Of a stretch of DNA of 64,000 nt, positions 8,124-19,765 are shown piece after piece (the first letter of the stretch is position 1; each line of letters starts with the position of its first letter). Made by a program: the position numbers and the translations under genes. The DNA comes from Streptomyces misionensis (GTDB taxonomy: Bacteria > Actinomycetota > Actinomycetes > Streptomycetales > Streptomycetaceae). The stretch lies in NCBI RefSeq assembly GCF_900104815.1, contig NZ_FNTD01000004.1:558001-622000 (forward strand), in the 5' to 3' direction. The notes under the pieces are model-generated. The model ran no database searches. It saw nothing but the letters and a program-made list of their open reading frames with translations, and was not told where the DNA came from.

Positions 8124-8153
8124 CCCGGGGTCATCCGATCGGATGACCCCGGG
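8124..8153. promoter_or_regulatory. Perfect 30-bp palindrome between senS and hbpS
   Basis: Bases 8124-8138 (CCCGGGGTCATCCGA) are exactly inverted in 8139-8153, with no spacer. The core TCATCCGATCGGATGA is A/T-richer than its flanks, which favours an operator over a terminator. It lies 68 bases upstream of senS and 121 upstream of hbpS, so one bound dimer or tetramer could control both. SenR is the obvious candidate by position. Confidence 0.6.
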
Positions 8154-8274
8154 GACCACCGGTCCGGCGACGGGTGGCGGCGCCGGGCGGTTCCAGGATC
8201 GGTACCGAGGCGATTCGGCCTCGGCCCGGCCGTCCCTCGGCCGCGGTCTTTCCGCCACAGGAAGGTTGTCCGTC

Positions 8275-8841
8275 ATGTCCAGCCGCAGGAAGCCCACCCG
8301 CCGTACCCGTGTCCTCGTGGGCGGCGCCGCCCTGGCCGTCGTCGGCGCGGGTGTCGTCGGCACGGTCGCCGCCAACGCCGCCGACACGAACGGCGCCGCC
8401 CCGGCCGCCACGCCCGTCGCCGTCCGGGCCGGCGATCTCGCCCAGACCACGCACCTCACGCTGAAGGCCGCGGAGCAGGCGGCGCGGGCCGCACTGGACG
8501 CCGCCGTCAAGGACGGCCGGCAGGTGTCGGTGGCCGTGGTGGACCGCGACGGCAACACGCTGGTCACGCTGCGCGGGGACGGAGCGGGCCCGCAGTCGTA
8601 CGAGTCCGCCGAGCGCAAGGCGTTCACGGCGGTGTCCTGGAACGCGCCCACCTCTGAGCTGGCCGGGCGGCTGGCGCAGGCACCGGCCCTGAAGGACATC
8701 CCCGGCACGCTGTTCCTCGCGGGCGGCACCCCGGTGACGGCCAAGGGTGCCCCGGTCGCGGGCATCGGCGTCGCGGGCGCGCCGTCCGGGGACCTGGACG
8801 AGAAGTACGCCCGCGCGGGCGCGGCGGCGCTGGGCCGCTGA
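8275..8841 (+). CDS. hbpS: HbpS-like extracellular haem-binding sensor partner (GlcG/HbpS family)
   Basis: The protein has 188 residues from ATG 8275, with AGGAAGG at 8259-8265. It has an export signal with paired Arg and Ala-x-Ala near residues 8-35 (RRTRVLVGGAALAVVGAGVV...ANAAD). The DUF336/HbpS fold follows: an Ala-rich helix (LKAAEQAARAALDAAVKDG), strand VSVAVVDRDGNTLVTLRGDG, and PVAGIGVAG..DLDEKYARAGAAAL at the end. ESAE, about two-thirds along, is a candidate E-x-x-E iron site of the type described for S. reticuli HbpS. Secreted HbpS interacts with SenS and modulates its activity under haem or iron stress. Here the gene is divergent from senS rather than in line with it. Confidence 0.88.
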   Translation: MSSRRKPTRRTRVLVGGAALAVVGAGVVGTVAANAADTNGAAPAATPVAVRAGDLAQTTHLTLKAAEQAARAALDAAVKDGRQVSVAVVDRDGNTLVTLRGDGAGPQSYESAERKAFTAVSWNAPTSELAGRLAQAPALKDIPGTLFLAGGTPVTAKGAPVAGIGVAGAPSGDLDEKYARAGAAALGR

Positions 8842-8848
8842 CGCGCGA

Positions 8849-8884
8849 CGACGTCCGGGCCCCCTGGTGGGGGCCCGGACGTCG
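8849..8884. terminator. Bidirectional terminator between hbpS and cpeB
   Basis: A 16-bp perfect stem, 8849-8864 with 8869-8884, and loop TGGT. It lies eight bases after the hbpS stop and before the convergent cpeB stop, and is the longest perfect stem noted in the window. Confidence 0.8.
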
Positions 8885-8903
8885 GGCCGAGGAACCGGCC
8901 GGA

Positions 8904-11144
<2,241 letters not shown>

Positions 11145-11162
11145 CTAAGCGGAACCAGGTGC

Positions 11163-11600
11163 TCAGGAACTGCGGCCGGTGGAACAGTCGGGGCACACGC
11201 CCCAGTAGACGACCTCGGCTTCGTCGATGGCGAAGCCCCGGCCGTCCGCGGCGGTCAGGCAGGGCGAGTCGCCGACGGCACAGTCGACGTCGACGACGGC
11301 GCCGCACGACCGGCACACGATGTGGTGGTGGTTGTCGCCGACGCGCCCCTCGAACCGGGCCGGGTGACCCGCGGGCTCGATGCGGCGCACGAGCCCCGCC
11401 GCCGTCAGGGCGTGCAGGGCTTCGTAGACGGCTTGCAGGGAGATGTGGCCTACGCGGTCGCGGACCCCGGAGGCGATCGCCTCGGCGCCGAGGTGGTCGC
11501 CGTCCCGGACCGTCTCCAGCAGCGCGACGCGAGCCGCCGTCACGCGCAGGCCGGCACCGCGCAGCTCCTCGGCGGTGGTCGGAGTCGGGGAGGCGGTCAT
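11163..11600 (-). CDS. furS: Fur-family redox/metal repressor FurS
   Basis: The protein has 145 residues. An N-terminal winged helix (EELRGAGLRVTAARVALLETV...SLQAVYEALHALTAAGLVRRI) is followed by a Fur metal-binding half with the histidine cluster DNHHHIVCRSCGAVVDVDC and a C-terminal CPDC. The two Cys-x-x-Cys pairs are the structural zinc site. It is expected to repress its own operon, including cpeB, when metal-loaded or thiol-reduced. It starts at ATG 11600, and the downstream gene is cpeB after 33 bases, without a terminator. Confidence 0.93.
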   Translation of the reverse strand: MTASPTPTTAEELRGAGLRVTAARVALLETVRDGDHLGAEAIASGVRDRVGHISLQAVYEALHALTAAGLVRRIEPAGHPARFEGRVGDNHHHIVCRSCGAVVDVDCAVGDSPCLTAADGRGFAIDEAEVVYWGVCPDCSTGRSS

Positions 11601-11630
11601 GGGGCTGAACCTACTCTCAGAAACACGAGG

Positions 11631-11648
11631 GGTTCAAGAAAACGAACC
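11631..11648. promoter_or_regulatory. Candidate FurS operator
   Basis: An inverted repeat GGTTC (11631-11635), AAGAAAAC spacer, GAACC (11644-11648), in the most A/T-rich stretch upstream of furS, 31-48 bases before its start codon. Position and symmetry suggest the autoregulatory site. The true FurS consensus was not checked. Confidence 0.4.
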
Positions 11649-11805
11649 ATGCAATTCCGGTCGCCCGCCGGTGTACGGCGTTCACCTCCGCGTGGCCTTG
11701 CGCGGGGGCATGCACGCATCATGTGGCCCCACCCCACTCTCCCCGGGCACGGCAAGCCGAACCGTCCACCGATCGGGCGAGAGGGGCGGACGGCCGGCCC
11801 GCCCG

Positions 11806-12552
11806 CTACTTCAGGATGTTGACGGCCCGTGCCACCACGAGGACCACGGTCACCAGGGACACCGAGGACTGCAGCAGCATCAGCATCTTGGCCCAGCGCG
11901 ACAGGGGCATCACGTCGGTCGGACTGAAGGCCGTTGCGTTGGTGAACGAGAGGTACAGGTAGTCGAGGAACTCCGGTTCCCAGTCCGCGGGCGCCAGCTC
12001 GGGGTTCTGCATCTGTACGAAGAGGAAGTCGGCGTACTGCCGTTCCCCGCGCACCCGGGCCATCGGGCCGCCGCGGTCGGATTCCCAGTACCACAGCGCG
12101 AAGACGATGACGTTGGTGAACCAGATGACGCCGCCGGCCCGCAGCAGCGGCACCGCGCCCTGGCCCCCGCCGCCGTGCAGGAGGTCCACCACCAGCCGGG
12201 CCGCCGACCACCCGTTGGCCAGGCTGATGACCCCGATCAGCAGCAGTCCCAGCCAGCGCAGCCATCGCGTCCGCGGCTCGACCCGCCGGGGGTTGCCGGC
12301 CACCAGCGCCAGCAGCAGCACGAACTCCAGCACCGGCAGCGCCCAGACCGGCCGCAGCAGGGCGAGCCGGTGCGGCAGCGCGAGTTGCAGGGCGATCGCG
12401 GCCAGCATCACGGCCGTCACGGCCCAGCGGGTCTCGCCCTGTGTCACCCGGCGCCACGCCGGGACCAGCTCACGCTCGCCGCTGCGCAGCAGCCGCTCGA
12501 TCCTGGCCGGCCGGCTGCCGGCGTCGTCCCTGTCGTCGGTCATGCCGGTCAT
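11806..12552 (-). CDS. DUF1345 integral membrane protein with channel-like C-terminus
   Basis: The protein has 248 residues and about six hydrophobic segments. After an N-terminal cytoplasmic region rich in charge, TM segments run from ~44 onward. The C-terminal third has YLYLSFTNATAFSPTDVMPL between two hydrophobic helices, a layout resembling the pore-loop/TM2 of two-TM ion channels, and this is the diagnostic DUF1345 region. The function is unknown. A transport role is only suggested by the fold-like pattern, and the canonical K+ selectivity sequence is absent. Two adjacent ATGs (12552, 12543) can start it. The acetate-transporter-like gene lies upstream in the same direction, 57 bases away. 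Confidence 0.75.
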   Translation of the reverse strand: MTGMTDDRDDAGSRPARIERLLRSGERELVPAWRRVTQGETRWAVTAVMLAAIALQLALPHRLALLRPVWALPVLEFVLLLALVAGNPRRVEPRTRWLRWLGLLLIGVISLANGWSAARLVVDLLHGGGGQGAVPLLRAGGVIWFTNVIVFALWYWESDRGGPMARVRGERQYADFLFVQMQNPELAPADWEPEFLDYLYLSFTNATAFSPTDVMPLSRWAKMLMLLQSSVSLVTVVLVVARAVNILK

Positions 12553-12609
12553 TGTCCCGGGCCCGCGCCCCGCGGTAGTGGCCGGGACGGCACGCCCTAC
12601 GCGGATCCG

Positions 12610-13278
12610 TCAGACGGACCGCTCCTCGTGCGCCGTCGGCTCGCCGCGGCCGGGCTCGCGCCGCCAGGCGGGGAGCACCTCGCGGCCGTGCGCCTCGTTG
12701 ATGACGCCGGCCGCCGACGCGTACCAGGCGGCGAGGCCCGTGAGGATGCCGAACCAGCCGCCCACCTGGGTCATGACGTGCGGCGGAGCACCGGCCTGGA
12801 ACGACCCGATGGCCAGGAAGAGGTAGGTCAGGGTCAGCAGCACGAACACCGCCAGCACGGGGAGGCTGACGCGCAGGGCGCCCACGGTCATGTAGGCGGT
12901 GAAGACGGCCCACCCGAGCAGGTACAGCCCCAGCGCGTTGTGCGCGTCCCCGGCGAGCGCCACGCGCGGCGCTATCCACCAGTACGACAGCCAGAAGGCG
13001 GCGAAGGAGACGAACGCCGTCGCGCCGAAGGTGTTGCCCCTGCGGAACTCGAAGAGTCCCGCGGCGAACTGGGCGATACCGCCGTAGAACGCGGCGAGAC
13101 CCAGGACCGGCAGGATCGCGGCGGGCTCCTTCAACAGGTTGGTGTTGACGATCGACAGCAGCAGCGTCGTCAGGGCGAAGCCGGCCAGACCCAGCGGGGC
13201 GGGATCGGCCCAGGCCGCCGAGCGCGGGGCCGCCTCGGGCGGCCGCTTGGGGAGGGGGCTCCTCGTGTCCTCGTGCAT
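12610..13278 (-). CDS. GPR1/FUN34/YaaH-family (SatP-like) small-acid transporter
   Basis: The protein has 222 residues with six TM helices. It opens with the family signature in the form ADPAPLGLAGFALTTLLLS (usual NPAPLGL; Asp replaces Asn here). Later FYGGIAQFAAGLFEFRRGNTFGATAF is highly typical, the GG-Q and N-F residues lining the channel in known SatP structures. It likely moves acetate or succinate across the membrane. ATG 13278 has GAAGGG ten bases upstream. ATG 13287 is too close to that site, and the frame extends further to 13341 without support. The C-terminal tail is charged. Confidence 0.85.
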   Translation of the reverse strand: MHEDTRSPLPKRPPEAAPRSAAWADPAPLGLAGFALTTLLLSIVNTNLLKEPAAILPVLGLAAFYGGIAQFAAGLFEFRRGNTFGATAFVSFAAFWLSYWWIAPRVALAGDAHNALGLYLLGWAVFTAYMTVGALRVSLPVLAVFVLLTLTYLFLAIGSFQAGAPPHVMTQVGGWFGILTGLAAWYASAAGVINEAHGREVLPAWRREPGRGEPTAHEERSV

Positions 13279-13633
13279 AACCGGCATTCCCTTCGGCCAG
13301 TGGTCAGCAGGGCCGACGGCCCTGGCGCGCCTAGCCCGCAAACGTGCTGGTCACTGCCCCCGAGGCGGGCTGTGACACTCGCGTGCCACCTAGATACACC
13401 TGTACAGAATGTACCCATTCGCACCAATTCTCAGCCCTGGCATCCCTCATTGATCCCGCCGTCCCTCTCCCGGGCCGCGGGCCCGGGCTCCGTCCCTCCG
13501 TGGCGGGCCGCCTTTCCCGCGTCGGTCCGGCGGGGCTCGGCGGAGGTGGTGGTGGCCGGGGTGCGCCCTTTCGCGGGCGCCGGTCGCGGGCCTAGGGTGA
13601 GCCGGCCGTCGGCCGCCGCCGGGAGGGGAAGTG
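13279..13633. promoter_or_regulatory. Intergenic control region with GTACA-GAA-TGTAC palindrome
   Basis: A 355-base stretch without a gene, between the divergent acid transporter and protease. It holds a perfect inverted repeat GTACA (13402-13406), GAA, TGTAC (13410-13414), within the A/T-rich tract 13391-13434 that is likely to contain promoters. The rest is GC-rich and shows no reading frame I would support. Confidence 0.4.
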
Positions 13634-14641
13634 ATGGTGCGCAGGACCGGGTTGCTCCGCCATGCCGCGCTCTGCGCGGCCGCCGTGCTGCTGTCGGGCG
13701 GTCCGGCCGCCGCGGCCTCCGCCAAGGCCGCGGCACCCGGGCCGGACCCGGTCGCCGCCCGGCTCGACGCCTACTGGACACCGGCCCGCATGACGGCCGC
13801 CCTGCCCGCCGGTCCCGCGAAGGGCGCCGAGGGGGGCGCCGGCGCCGCACCCTCGGTGGACGGCCCCCGGCCAGGCGAGTACATCCCGCCCAGCCACAGC
13901 TTCGCGGGCATCCCGCAGGCCGGCACGTTCTTCTGGACCGACGCCAAGGGCACCGGCCGGACGTGCAGCGGCTCGGTCGTCCGCAGCCCCGGACGCGACC
14001 TGGTGCTCAGCGCGGGGCACTGCCTCAAGGGCTACTCCGGCACCGCCCCGCGGCGCGATCTGGCCTTCGTCCCCCAGTACCACGACGGGCTCAAGCCCTT
14101 CGGGATCTTCCCGGTCGTGACGAACGGCGTCTACGTCCCGCAGCAGTACTACGACCTCGGCGAACACGCGGGAGCCGGCTACGACTTCGCCTTCGCGGTC
14201 ACCGGACCCAACGAGGACGGGACGGTGCTGCAGGACGCGGTCGGCGGCGTACGGCTGCTCACCGGGACGGGCTACCTGCACGCACCGGTGCGGATGATCG
14301 GCTATCCGGCGGGGGCGGCGGAGCCGCTGGAATGCTGGAGCCGGACCACGGCGTGGGTCAGCGACGACCCGGCCGACCCGGGCGTCTTCCCGCGCATCGC
14401 CTGTGACGCCTTCGTCGGCGGCACCAGCGGCGGCCCCATGCTGGTCCCGTGGTTCGACGGCTGGGCGGTCGTCGGCGTGATCGGCGGCTACCACACCGGC
14501 GGCAACACCGCCCAGGTCTCCTACAGCGCCTACTTCGGCGCCGCCACCCGGGCCCTGTACCGCGCCGCCGCCACCGGAGCGCCGCCCGCGGGCCCGGCCC
14601 CTACGGAGACCCCGAGCGGAAAGACCAGGGTTGATCCCTGA
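13634..14641 (+). CDS. Secreted trypsin-like serine protease (S1 fold)
   Basis: The protein has 335 residues from ATG 13634, preceded by GGAGGGGA (GTG codons at 13631 and 13637 are alternatives). A signal peptide covers residues ~1-28 (LLRHAALCAAAVLLSGGPAAAASA). The catalytic triad is visible: His in LVLSAGHCLKG, Asp in GAGYDFAFAV and Ser in FVGGTSGGPML. A disulphide around the His loop (TCSGS...GHC) is typical of S1 proteases. The C-terminal ~25 residues are Pro/Thr-rich. The substrate is unknown. It is likely an extracellular degradative or processing enzyme of the V8/glutamyl-endopeptidase-like group. The next gene lies 34 bases downstream across a palindrome. Confidence 0.88.
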   Translation: MVRRTGLLRHAALCAAAVLLSGGPAAAASAKAAAPGPDPVAARLDAYWTPARMTAALPAGPAKGAEGGAGAAPSVDGPRPGEYIPPSHSFAGIPQAGTFFWTDAKGTGRTCSGSVVRSPGRDLVLSAGHCLKGYSGTAPRRDLAFVPQYHDGLKPFGIFPVVTNGVYVPQQYYDLGEHAGAGYDFAFAVTGPNEDGTVLQDAVGGVRLLTGTGYLHAPVRMIGYPAGAAEPLECWSRTTAWVSDDPADPGVFPRIACDAFVGGTSGGPMLVPWFDGWAVVGVIGGYHTGGNTAQVSYSAYFGAATRALYRAAATGAPPAGPAPTETPSGKTRVDP

Positions 14642-14649
14642 TGAACCCA

Positions 14650-14668
14650 GGGTGACGAGCCGTCACCC
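14650..14668. promoter_or_regulatory. Palindrome over the hydrolase translation-start region
   Basis: GGGTGAC (14650-14656), GAGCC, GTCACCC (14662-14668): a perfect 7-bp inverted repeat ending seven bases before the ATG of the following hydrolase. No Shine-Dalgarno is seen there. It may be an operator, a short terminator for the protease gene, or a hairpin limiting translation. Confidence 0.45.
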
Positions 14669-14675
14669 TTGAGCC

Positions 14676-15944
14676 ATGACCGACGAACATCCGCGCGGAC
14701 GCCGCAGGGGCGTGGGGTTACGGACCCTCCTCGCCTGTGCGGTCGCCGCCTTCTGCACCCTCGCGGCGTCCCTGCCCGCCGCCGCGACCACCGGCGCGCC
14801 CTCCACCGCGCCGCCGCCCCGCCGCCTGGCGCTGCCCTCCCCCACCGGGCCGCACCCCGTCGGCGAGGTGTCGTTGCACCTGGTGGACACCGCACGTCCC
14901 GATCCCTGGCAACAGGGGCCGCCTCACCGCGAGTTGATGGTCAGCGTGTTCTATCCGGCGGCGCACACGACGGGCCGCCCGCAGGCCCCGTACATGCTGC
15001 CCGCCGCGGCGGCCCACTTCGACCGCGTGACCGCCGACGACTATCTCCAGCTCGGCCTCCCCACCGGCCGAACCGACTGGGCCGGAGTGGCCACGCACGT
15101 GGCGCTCGGCGCTCCGGTGACCCCGGGCCGAAGAGGGCGGCTTCCGGTGGTCCTCTACTCACCCGGCCTCGGCGAACCCCGCACCTGGGGCACCACGTTG
15201 GTGACGGAGCTGGCCGGCCGCGGCTACGCCGTCGTGACCGTCGACCACACCTACGAGTCGCCCGAGATCCAGTTCCCGGACGGCTCGCTCGCCACCATGG
15301 TGCCGCCCGGCGATCCCGACGCCTTCATCCGCAAGTCCCTGGCCGTCCGGGTCGCGGACATCCGCTTCGTGCTCGACCGACTGCGGCTGCTCGACGACGG
15401 TCACGACCCCGACGCGGACGGGCAGCGCCTGCCGAAGGGGCTGACCGGCGCGCTGGACCTGTCGAGGGTGGGCATGTTCGGCCACTCCATGGGCGGCAGC
15501 GCCGCGGCCCTGGCGATGGACGCCGACCACCGGATCACCGCGGGCATCGACATGGACGGCAACCTGACCTACGTCGACGGTTCGCCGATGCCGGTCGCCC
15601 GGCACGGCCTGGACCGGCCGTTCCTCCTGCTGGGCAAGGACGGCGAGACGGACACCGGCCCCGGCTGGCAGGCGTTCCGCGCCCACACCCCGGGCTGGAC
15701 GCGTCAGCTCACCCTGCGCGACTCGGGCCACGCCTCGACCACGGACGCGGAGGCACTCCTCCCTCAGCTGCACCTGCCACCGTCCGTACAGGCCGCCGCC
15801 CTCGGCACCCTCGACCCGGTCACGGCGATCCGTACGAGCGAGGCGTATGTGGCCGCCTACTTCGACCACTGGCTGCGCGGCGGCAGCGGGCGGCTGCTGG
15901 AGGGGCCGTCGCCGAGGTACCCGGCCATGGAGTTCGTGGACTGA
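14676..15944 (+). CDS. Secreted alpha/beta hydrolase of the PAF-acetylhydrolase type
   Basis: The protein has 422 residues with an N-terminal twin-Arg-containing signal (GRRRGVGLRTLLACAVAAFC...AAA). It is an alpha/beta-hydrolase core with nucleophile Ser in MFGHSMGGSAAA, acid Asp in GIDMDGNL and His in LRDSGHASTTD. The strand VVLYSPGLGEPRTWGTTLV supplies the oxyanion region. The domain order and the HSMGG/DMDG motifs match platelet-activating-factor acetylhydrolase-like lipases, which act on short acyl esters. The C-terminus YVAAYFDHWLRGG is also typical. The start lies directly behind a palindrome and lacks a clear ribosome binding site. Confidence 0.85.
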   Translation: MTDEHPRGRRRGVGLRTLLACAVAAFCTLAASLPAAATTGAPSTAPPPRRLALPSPTGPHPVGEVSLHLVDTARPDPWQQGPPHRELMVSVFYPAAHTTGRPQAPYMLPAAAAHFDRVTADDYLQLGLPTGRTDWAGVATHVALGAPVTPGRRGRLPVVLYSPGLGEPRTWGTTLVTELAGRGYAVVTVDHTYESPEIQFPDGSLATMVPPGDPDAFIRKSLAVRVADIRFVLDRLRLLDDGHDPDADGQRLPKGLTGALDLSRVGMFGHSMGGSAAALAMDADHRITAGIDMDGNLTYVDGSPMPVARHGLDRPFLLLGKDGETDTGPGWQAFRAHTPGWTRQLTLRDSGHASTTDAEALLPQLHLPPSVQAAALGTLDPVTAIRTSEAYVAAYFDHWLRGGSGRLLEGPSPRYPAMEFVD

Positions 15945-15984
15945 CCCGGCCCGTGCGGGTGCGGCGGCACCGGCTGCGGCGGTC

Positions 15985-16278
15985 CTAGCAGGCGGTCGGC
16001 GCGTAGAGCGCCAGCTGGTCCTTGACCCACGGGTCGTAGACCGCCAGCTTGCGCTTGGCGGCGGGGTCGAACTGGGCCAGCTGTCCCGCGATCCAGGGGT
16101 CGAGGCGGTGGTGCTGCCGGGAGCAGACGGAGGTGGCCCGCGCCGCCGCGGAACGGGTGCCGGTACCCGGGGCGTGCTGGGGCGCGGCCGACGCGGAGCC
16201 GGCGCCGGCGAGCAGCGCGCCACCGACCAGTGCGGCCGAGGCTCCCACCGCTCCCGCGTGCCGAATCAGCTTGATCAT
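15985..16278 (-). CDS. Small secreted protein with a duplicated DPW motif
   Basis: The protein has 97 residues from ATG 16278, with a GGAGAA ribosome binding site. A signal peptide occupies ~1-31 (HAGAVGASAALVGGALLAGAGSASA). The mature part of about 65 residues carries two imperfect repeats, LDPWIAGQLAQFDPAAK and YDPWVKDQLALYAPTA. It also has exactly two cysteines, one before the repeats and one as the last residue, so they could form a disulphide clamping the repeats. I do not recognise a family. The gene is convergent with the hydrolase, with only 40 bases between. Confidence 0.7.
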   Translation of the reverse strand: MIKLIRHAGAVGASAALVGGALLAGAGSASAAPQHAPGTGTRSAAARATSVCSRQHHRLDPWIAGQLAQFDPAAKRKLAVYDPWVKDQLALYAPTAC

Positions 16279-16427
16279 GACGTTCTCCTTCCTGCGCGGC
16301 CGGTGACGGGCCCGGGGCGCCCTGCGGTGGCTCACCCCGTCGGCGCCCGACCGGCCGGTGGGGGCGTCTACCCCACCACTCACGCCTCACTCATCCGCGT
16401 CCGCGGACGGAAGGAGCCGCCCCTGCC

Positions 16428-17054
16428 TCATCCGCCCGGCCGCGCCTCGGCAGGCGCGGGCGCGGTCTCGCCGGCCGCGCCCGCCGGGGCGCCTCCCGTG
16501 GCCACGGCCTTGAGCTGCTCCAGCGAGTCCCGTGCCAGCAGGGCCAGTGGCCGCTGCTCGTCCGGGGCGATCCAGCGTTCGAAGGCGACCTTGAAGACGG
16601 CGACGCCCGTCTCGGCGGTCAGGCTGGCGGCGGGTTCCGGGACGCCCCGGCGGCGCAGCGTGTCGGCGAGTGCGGCCGCGAGCGAGGCGAGCTTGATCAG
16701 TTCGCGCTCGCGCAGTTCGGCGGTCGCGGAGATCACGGCGTGCCGCTTGCCCGCGAACTCGCGCCGCTCCTCGAACGTCACGCAGACCGCGTCCAAGCCG
16801 GCCGCCAGCACGTCGAGGGTGGCCGCGGCGGGCGGGGCGTCGGCGACGGCCTCGGTGAACAGCCGCTCCAGTTCACCGGACCCGGCGAACAGGACTTCGC
16901 GTTTGTCGGCGTAGTGCCGGAAGAACGTGCGCTCGGTGAGTCCGGCGCGTTTCGCGATCTCCGCCACGGTGGTCTGTTCGAATCCGCGCTCGCCGTACAG
17001 CTCCAGCGCCGCCTTCGCCAGCCGCTCCCGTCCGTTCGGCTCCCATCTGCCCAT
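16428..17054 (-). CDS. TetR-family repressor
   Basis: The protein has 208 residues. The TetR helix-turn-helix is at ~8-55 (GRERLAKAALELYGERGFEQTTVAEIAKRAGLTERTFFRHYADKREVLF). The C-terminal ligand domain is Ala/Arg-rich and ends in a disordered Pro/Ala tail. It is divergent from a reductase gene, and the 89-base gap holds two near-identical 17-bp repeats, so this protein very probably represses the reductase and itself. The inducer is unknown. Confidence 0.88.
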   Translation of the reverse strand: MGRWEPNGRERLAKAALELYGERGFEQTTVAEIAKRAGLTERTFFRHYADKREVLFAGSGELERLFTEAVADAPPAAATLDVLAAGLDAVCVTFEERREFAGKRHAVISATAELRERELIKLASLAAALADTLRRRGVPEPAASLTAETGVAVFKVAFERWIAPDEQRPLALLARDSLEQLKAVATGGAPAGAAGETAPAPAEARPGG

Positions 17055-17073
17055 GGCGCGAATCCTACGCGAT

Positions 17074-17123
17074 GACAGTCACCGACATCAGTGCTAGCGT
17101 TTTGACGACAGTCACTGACATCA
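17074..17123. promoter_or_regulatory. Paired 17-bp operators of the TetR/reductase divergon
   Basis: GACAGTCACCGACATCA (17074-17090) recurs as GACAGTCACTGACATCA (17107-17123) with one mismatch and a 33-bp period, about three helical turns. The second copy contains the palindrome GTCA-C-TGAC. Such spacing fits two repressor dimers on one face of DNA. Confidence 0.7.
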
Positions 17124-17143
17124 ACTGTTCCGGGAGAACACTC

Positions 17144-18073
17144 ATGCGCGTTTTCGTGACCGGTGCGTCCGGCTGGATCGGTTCCGCCGTCGTTCCCGAA
17201 CTCCTCGACGCGGGGCACCAGGTGGTCGGCCTCGCCCGCTCCGACGCCTCCGCCGCCGCTCTCACCGCGGCAGGCGCCGAGGTCGTCCGCGGCGGCCTGG
17301 ACGACCTCGACGTCCTCGCGTCCGCCGCCGCCGACTCGGACGGGGTGATCCACCTCGCCTTCAAGCACGACATCGCCTTCTCCGGGGACTTCCGGAGCGC
17401 GGCCGAGGCCGACCGCAGGGCCGTCGACACCCTCACCGGGGCGTTCGCCGGGAGCGACCGCCCCTTCGTCATCGCCTCCGGGGTCGCCGGGCTGAAGCCC
17501 GGCCAGGTGTCGACGGAGCGGGACATACCCACGGTCGAAGGCGACTCGCCGGTCCTCATCCGGGCGATCACCGCGGAGGCCGTACTGGCGTGCGCGCAGC
17601 GGGGAGTGCGCTCCAGCGTGGTACGGCTCGCCCCCACCTGCCACGGCGAGGGGGACCACGGGTTCGTCGCCGCTCTGATCGGCATCGCGCGGGAGAAGGG
17701 CGTCTCCGGGTATCCGGGCGACGGCGCCAACCGCTGGCCGGCCGTGCACCGGCTCGACGCGGCGCGGCTGTTCCGGCTCGCGGTCGAGAAGGCCCCGGCG
17801 GGATCCGTGCTCCACGGCATCGCCGAGGAGGGCGTCCCGATCCGCGAGGTGGCCGAGGTGATCGGCCGTCATCTCGGTGTGCCCACGGTCTCGGTGGGCG
17901 CCGAGGACGCGGCCGCGCACTTCGGCTGGATGAGCGGCTTCGCGGCTATGGACGCCCCCGCCTCGAACGACCTCACCCGCGAGCTGCTCGACTGGGAGCC
18001 GACCCGGCCCGGCCTGCTCGCCGACCTGGAGGAGGGGCACTACTTCCGCGCCCCGGCGACCAGCACCGTCTGA
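17144..18073 (+). CDS. Extended short-chain dehydrogenase / NAD(P)-binding epimerase-like protein
   Basis: The protein has 309 residues from ATG 17144 with GGGAGA at 17132-17137. The Rossmann signature VTGASGWIGSAVVPELLDAGH (GxxGxxG) starts at residue 5. The region HLAFKHDIAF corresponds to the second strand contacts. The usual YxxxK of extended SDRs is not evident: relatives of this subgroup are atypical SDRs, annotated as dTDP-glucose dehydratase-like oxidoreductases. The C-terminal half (AAARLFRLAVEKAPAGS, IREVAEVIGRHLGVP) is standard for the group. The substrate is unknown. It is controlled by the divergent TetR gene. Confidence 0.82.
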   Translation: MRVFVTGASGWIGSAVVPELLDAGHQVVGLARSDASAAALTAAGAEVVRGGLDDLDVLASAAADSDGVIHLAFKHDIAFSGDFRSAAEADRRAVDTLTGAFAGSDRPFVIASGVAGLKPGQVSTERDIPTVEGDSPVLIRAITAEAVLACAQRGVRSSVVRLAPTCHGEGDHGFVAALIGIAREKGVSGYPGDGANRWPAVHRLDAARLFRLAVEKAPAGSVLHGIAEEGVPIREVAEVIGRHLGVPTVSVGAEDAAAHFGWMSGFAAMDAPASNDLTRELLDWEPTRPGLLADLEEGHYFRAPATSTV

Positions 18074-18148
18074 CCCCGGTCGGCACCGCGGCACGGGGCC
18101 TCGCGGTCCGCGGCGCCGATCCCGGCCGGGCCCCGAAATCCGGTCCGC

Positions 18149-18180
18149 CCGCCCCCGGTGGCGGCATGCACCGGGGGCGG
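18149..18180. terminator. Bidirectional terminator between reductase and rox
   Basis: An 11-bp perfect stem: 18149-18159 (CCGCCCCCGGT) with 18170-18180 around a ten-base loop, in the 138-base gap between the two convergent genes. Confidence 0.7.
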
Positions 18181-18211
18181 CTCGGGCCGGGCGGGCCGGC
18201 CGCCGGCGTTT

Positions 18212-19750
<1,539 letters not shown>

Positions 19751-19765
19751 CTATATGTTGAGAGT

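Noticed and set aside
6245..8134. 629-codon frame that seems to fuse an upstream region to the response regulator
   Set aside because: Only its last 210 codons look like protein (SenR). The rest is a shadow of the kinase gene; the true start is ATG 6877, overlapping the kinase stop.
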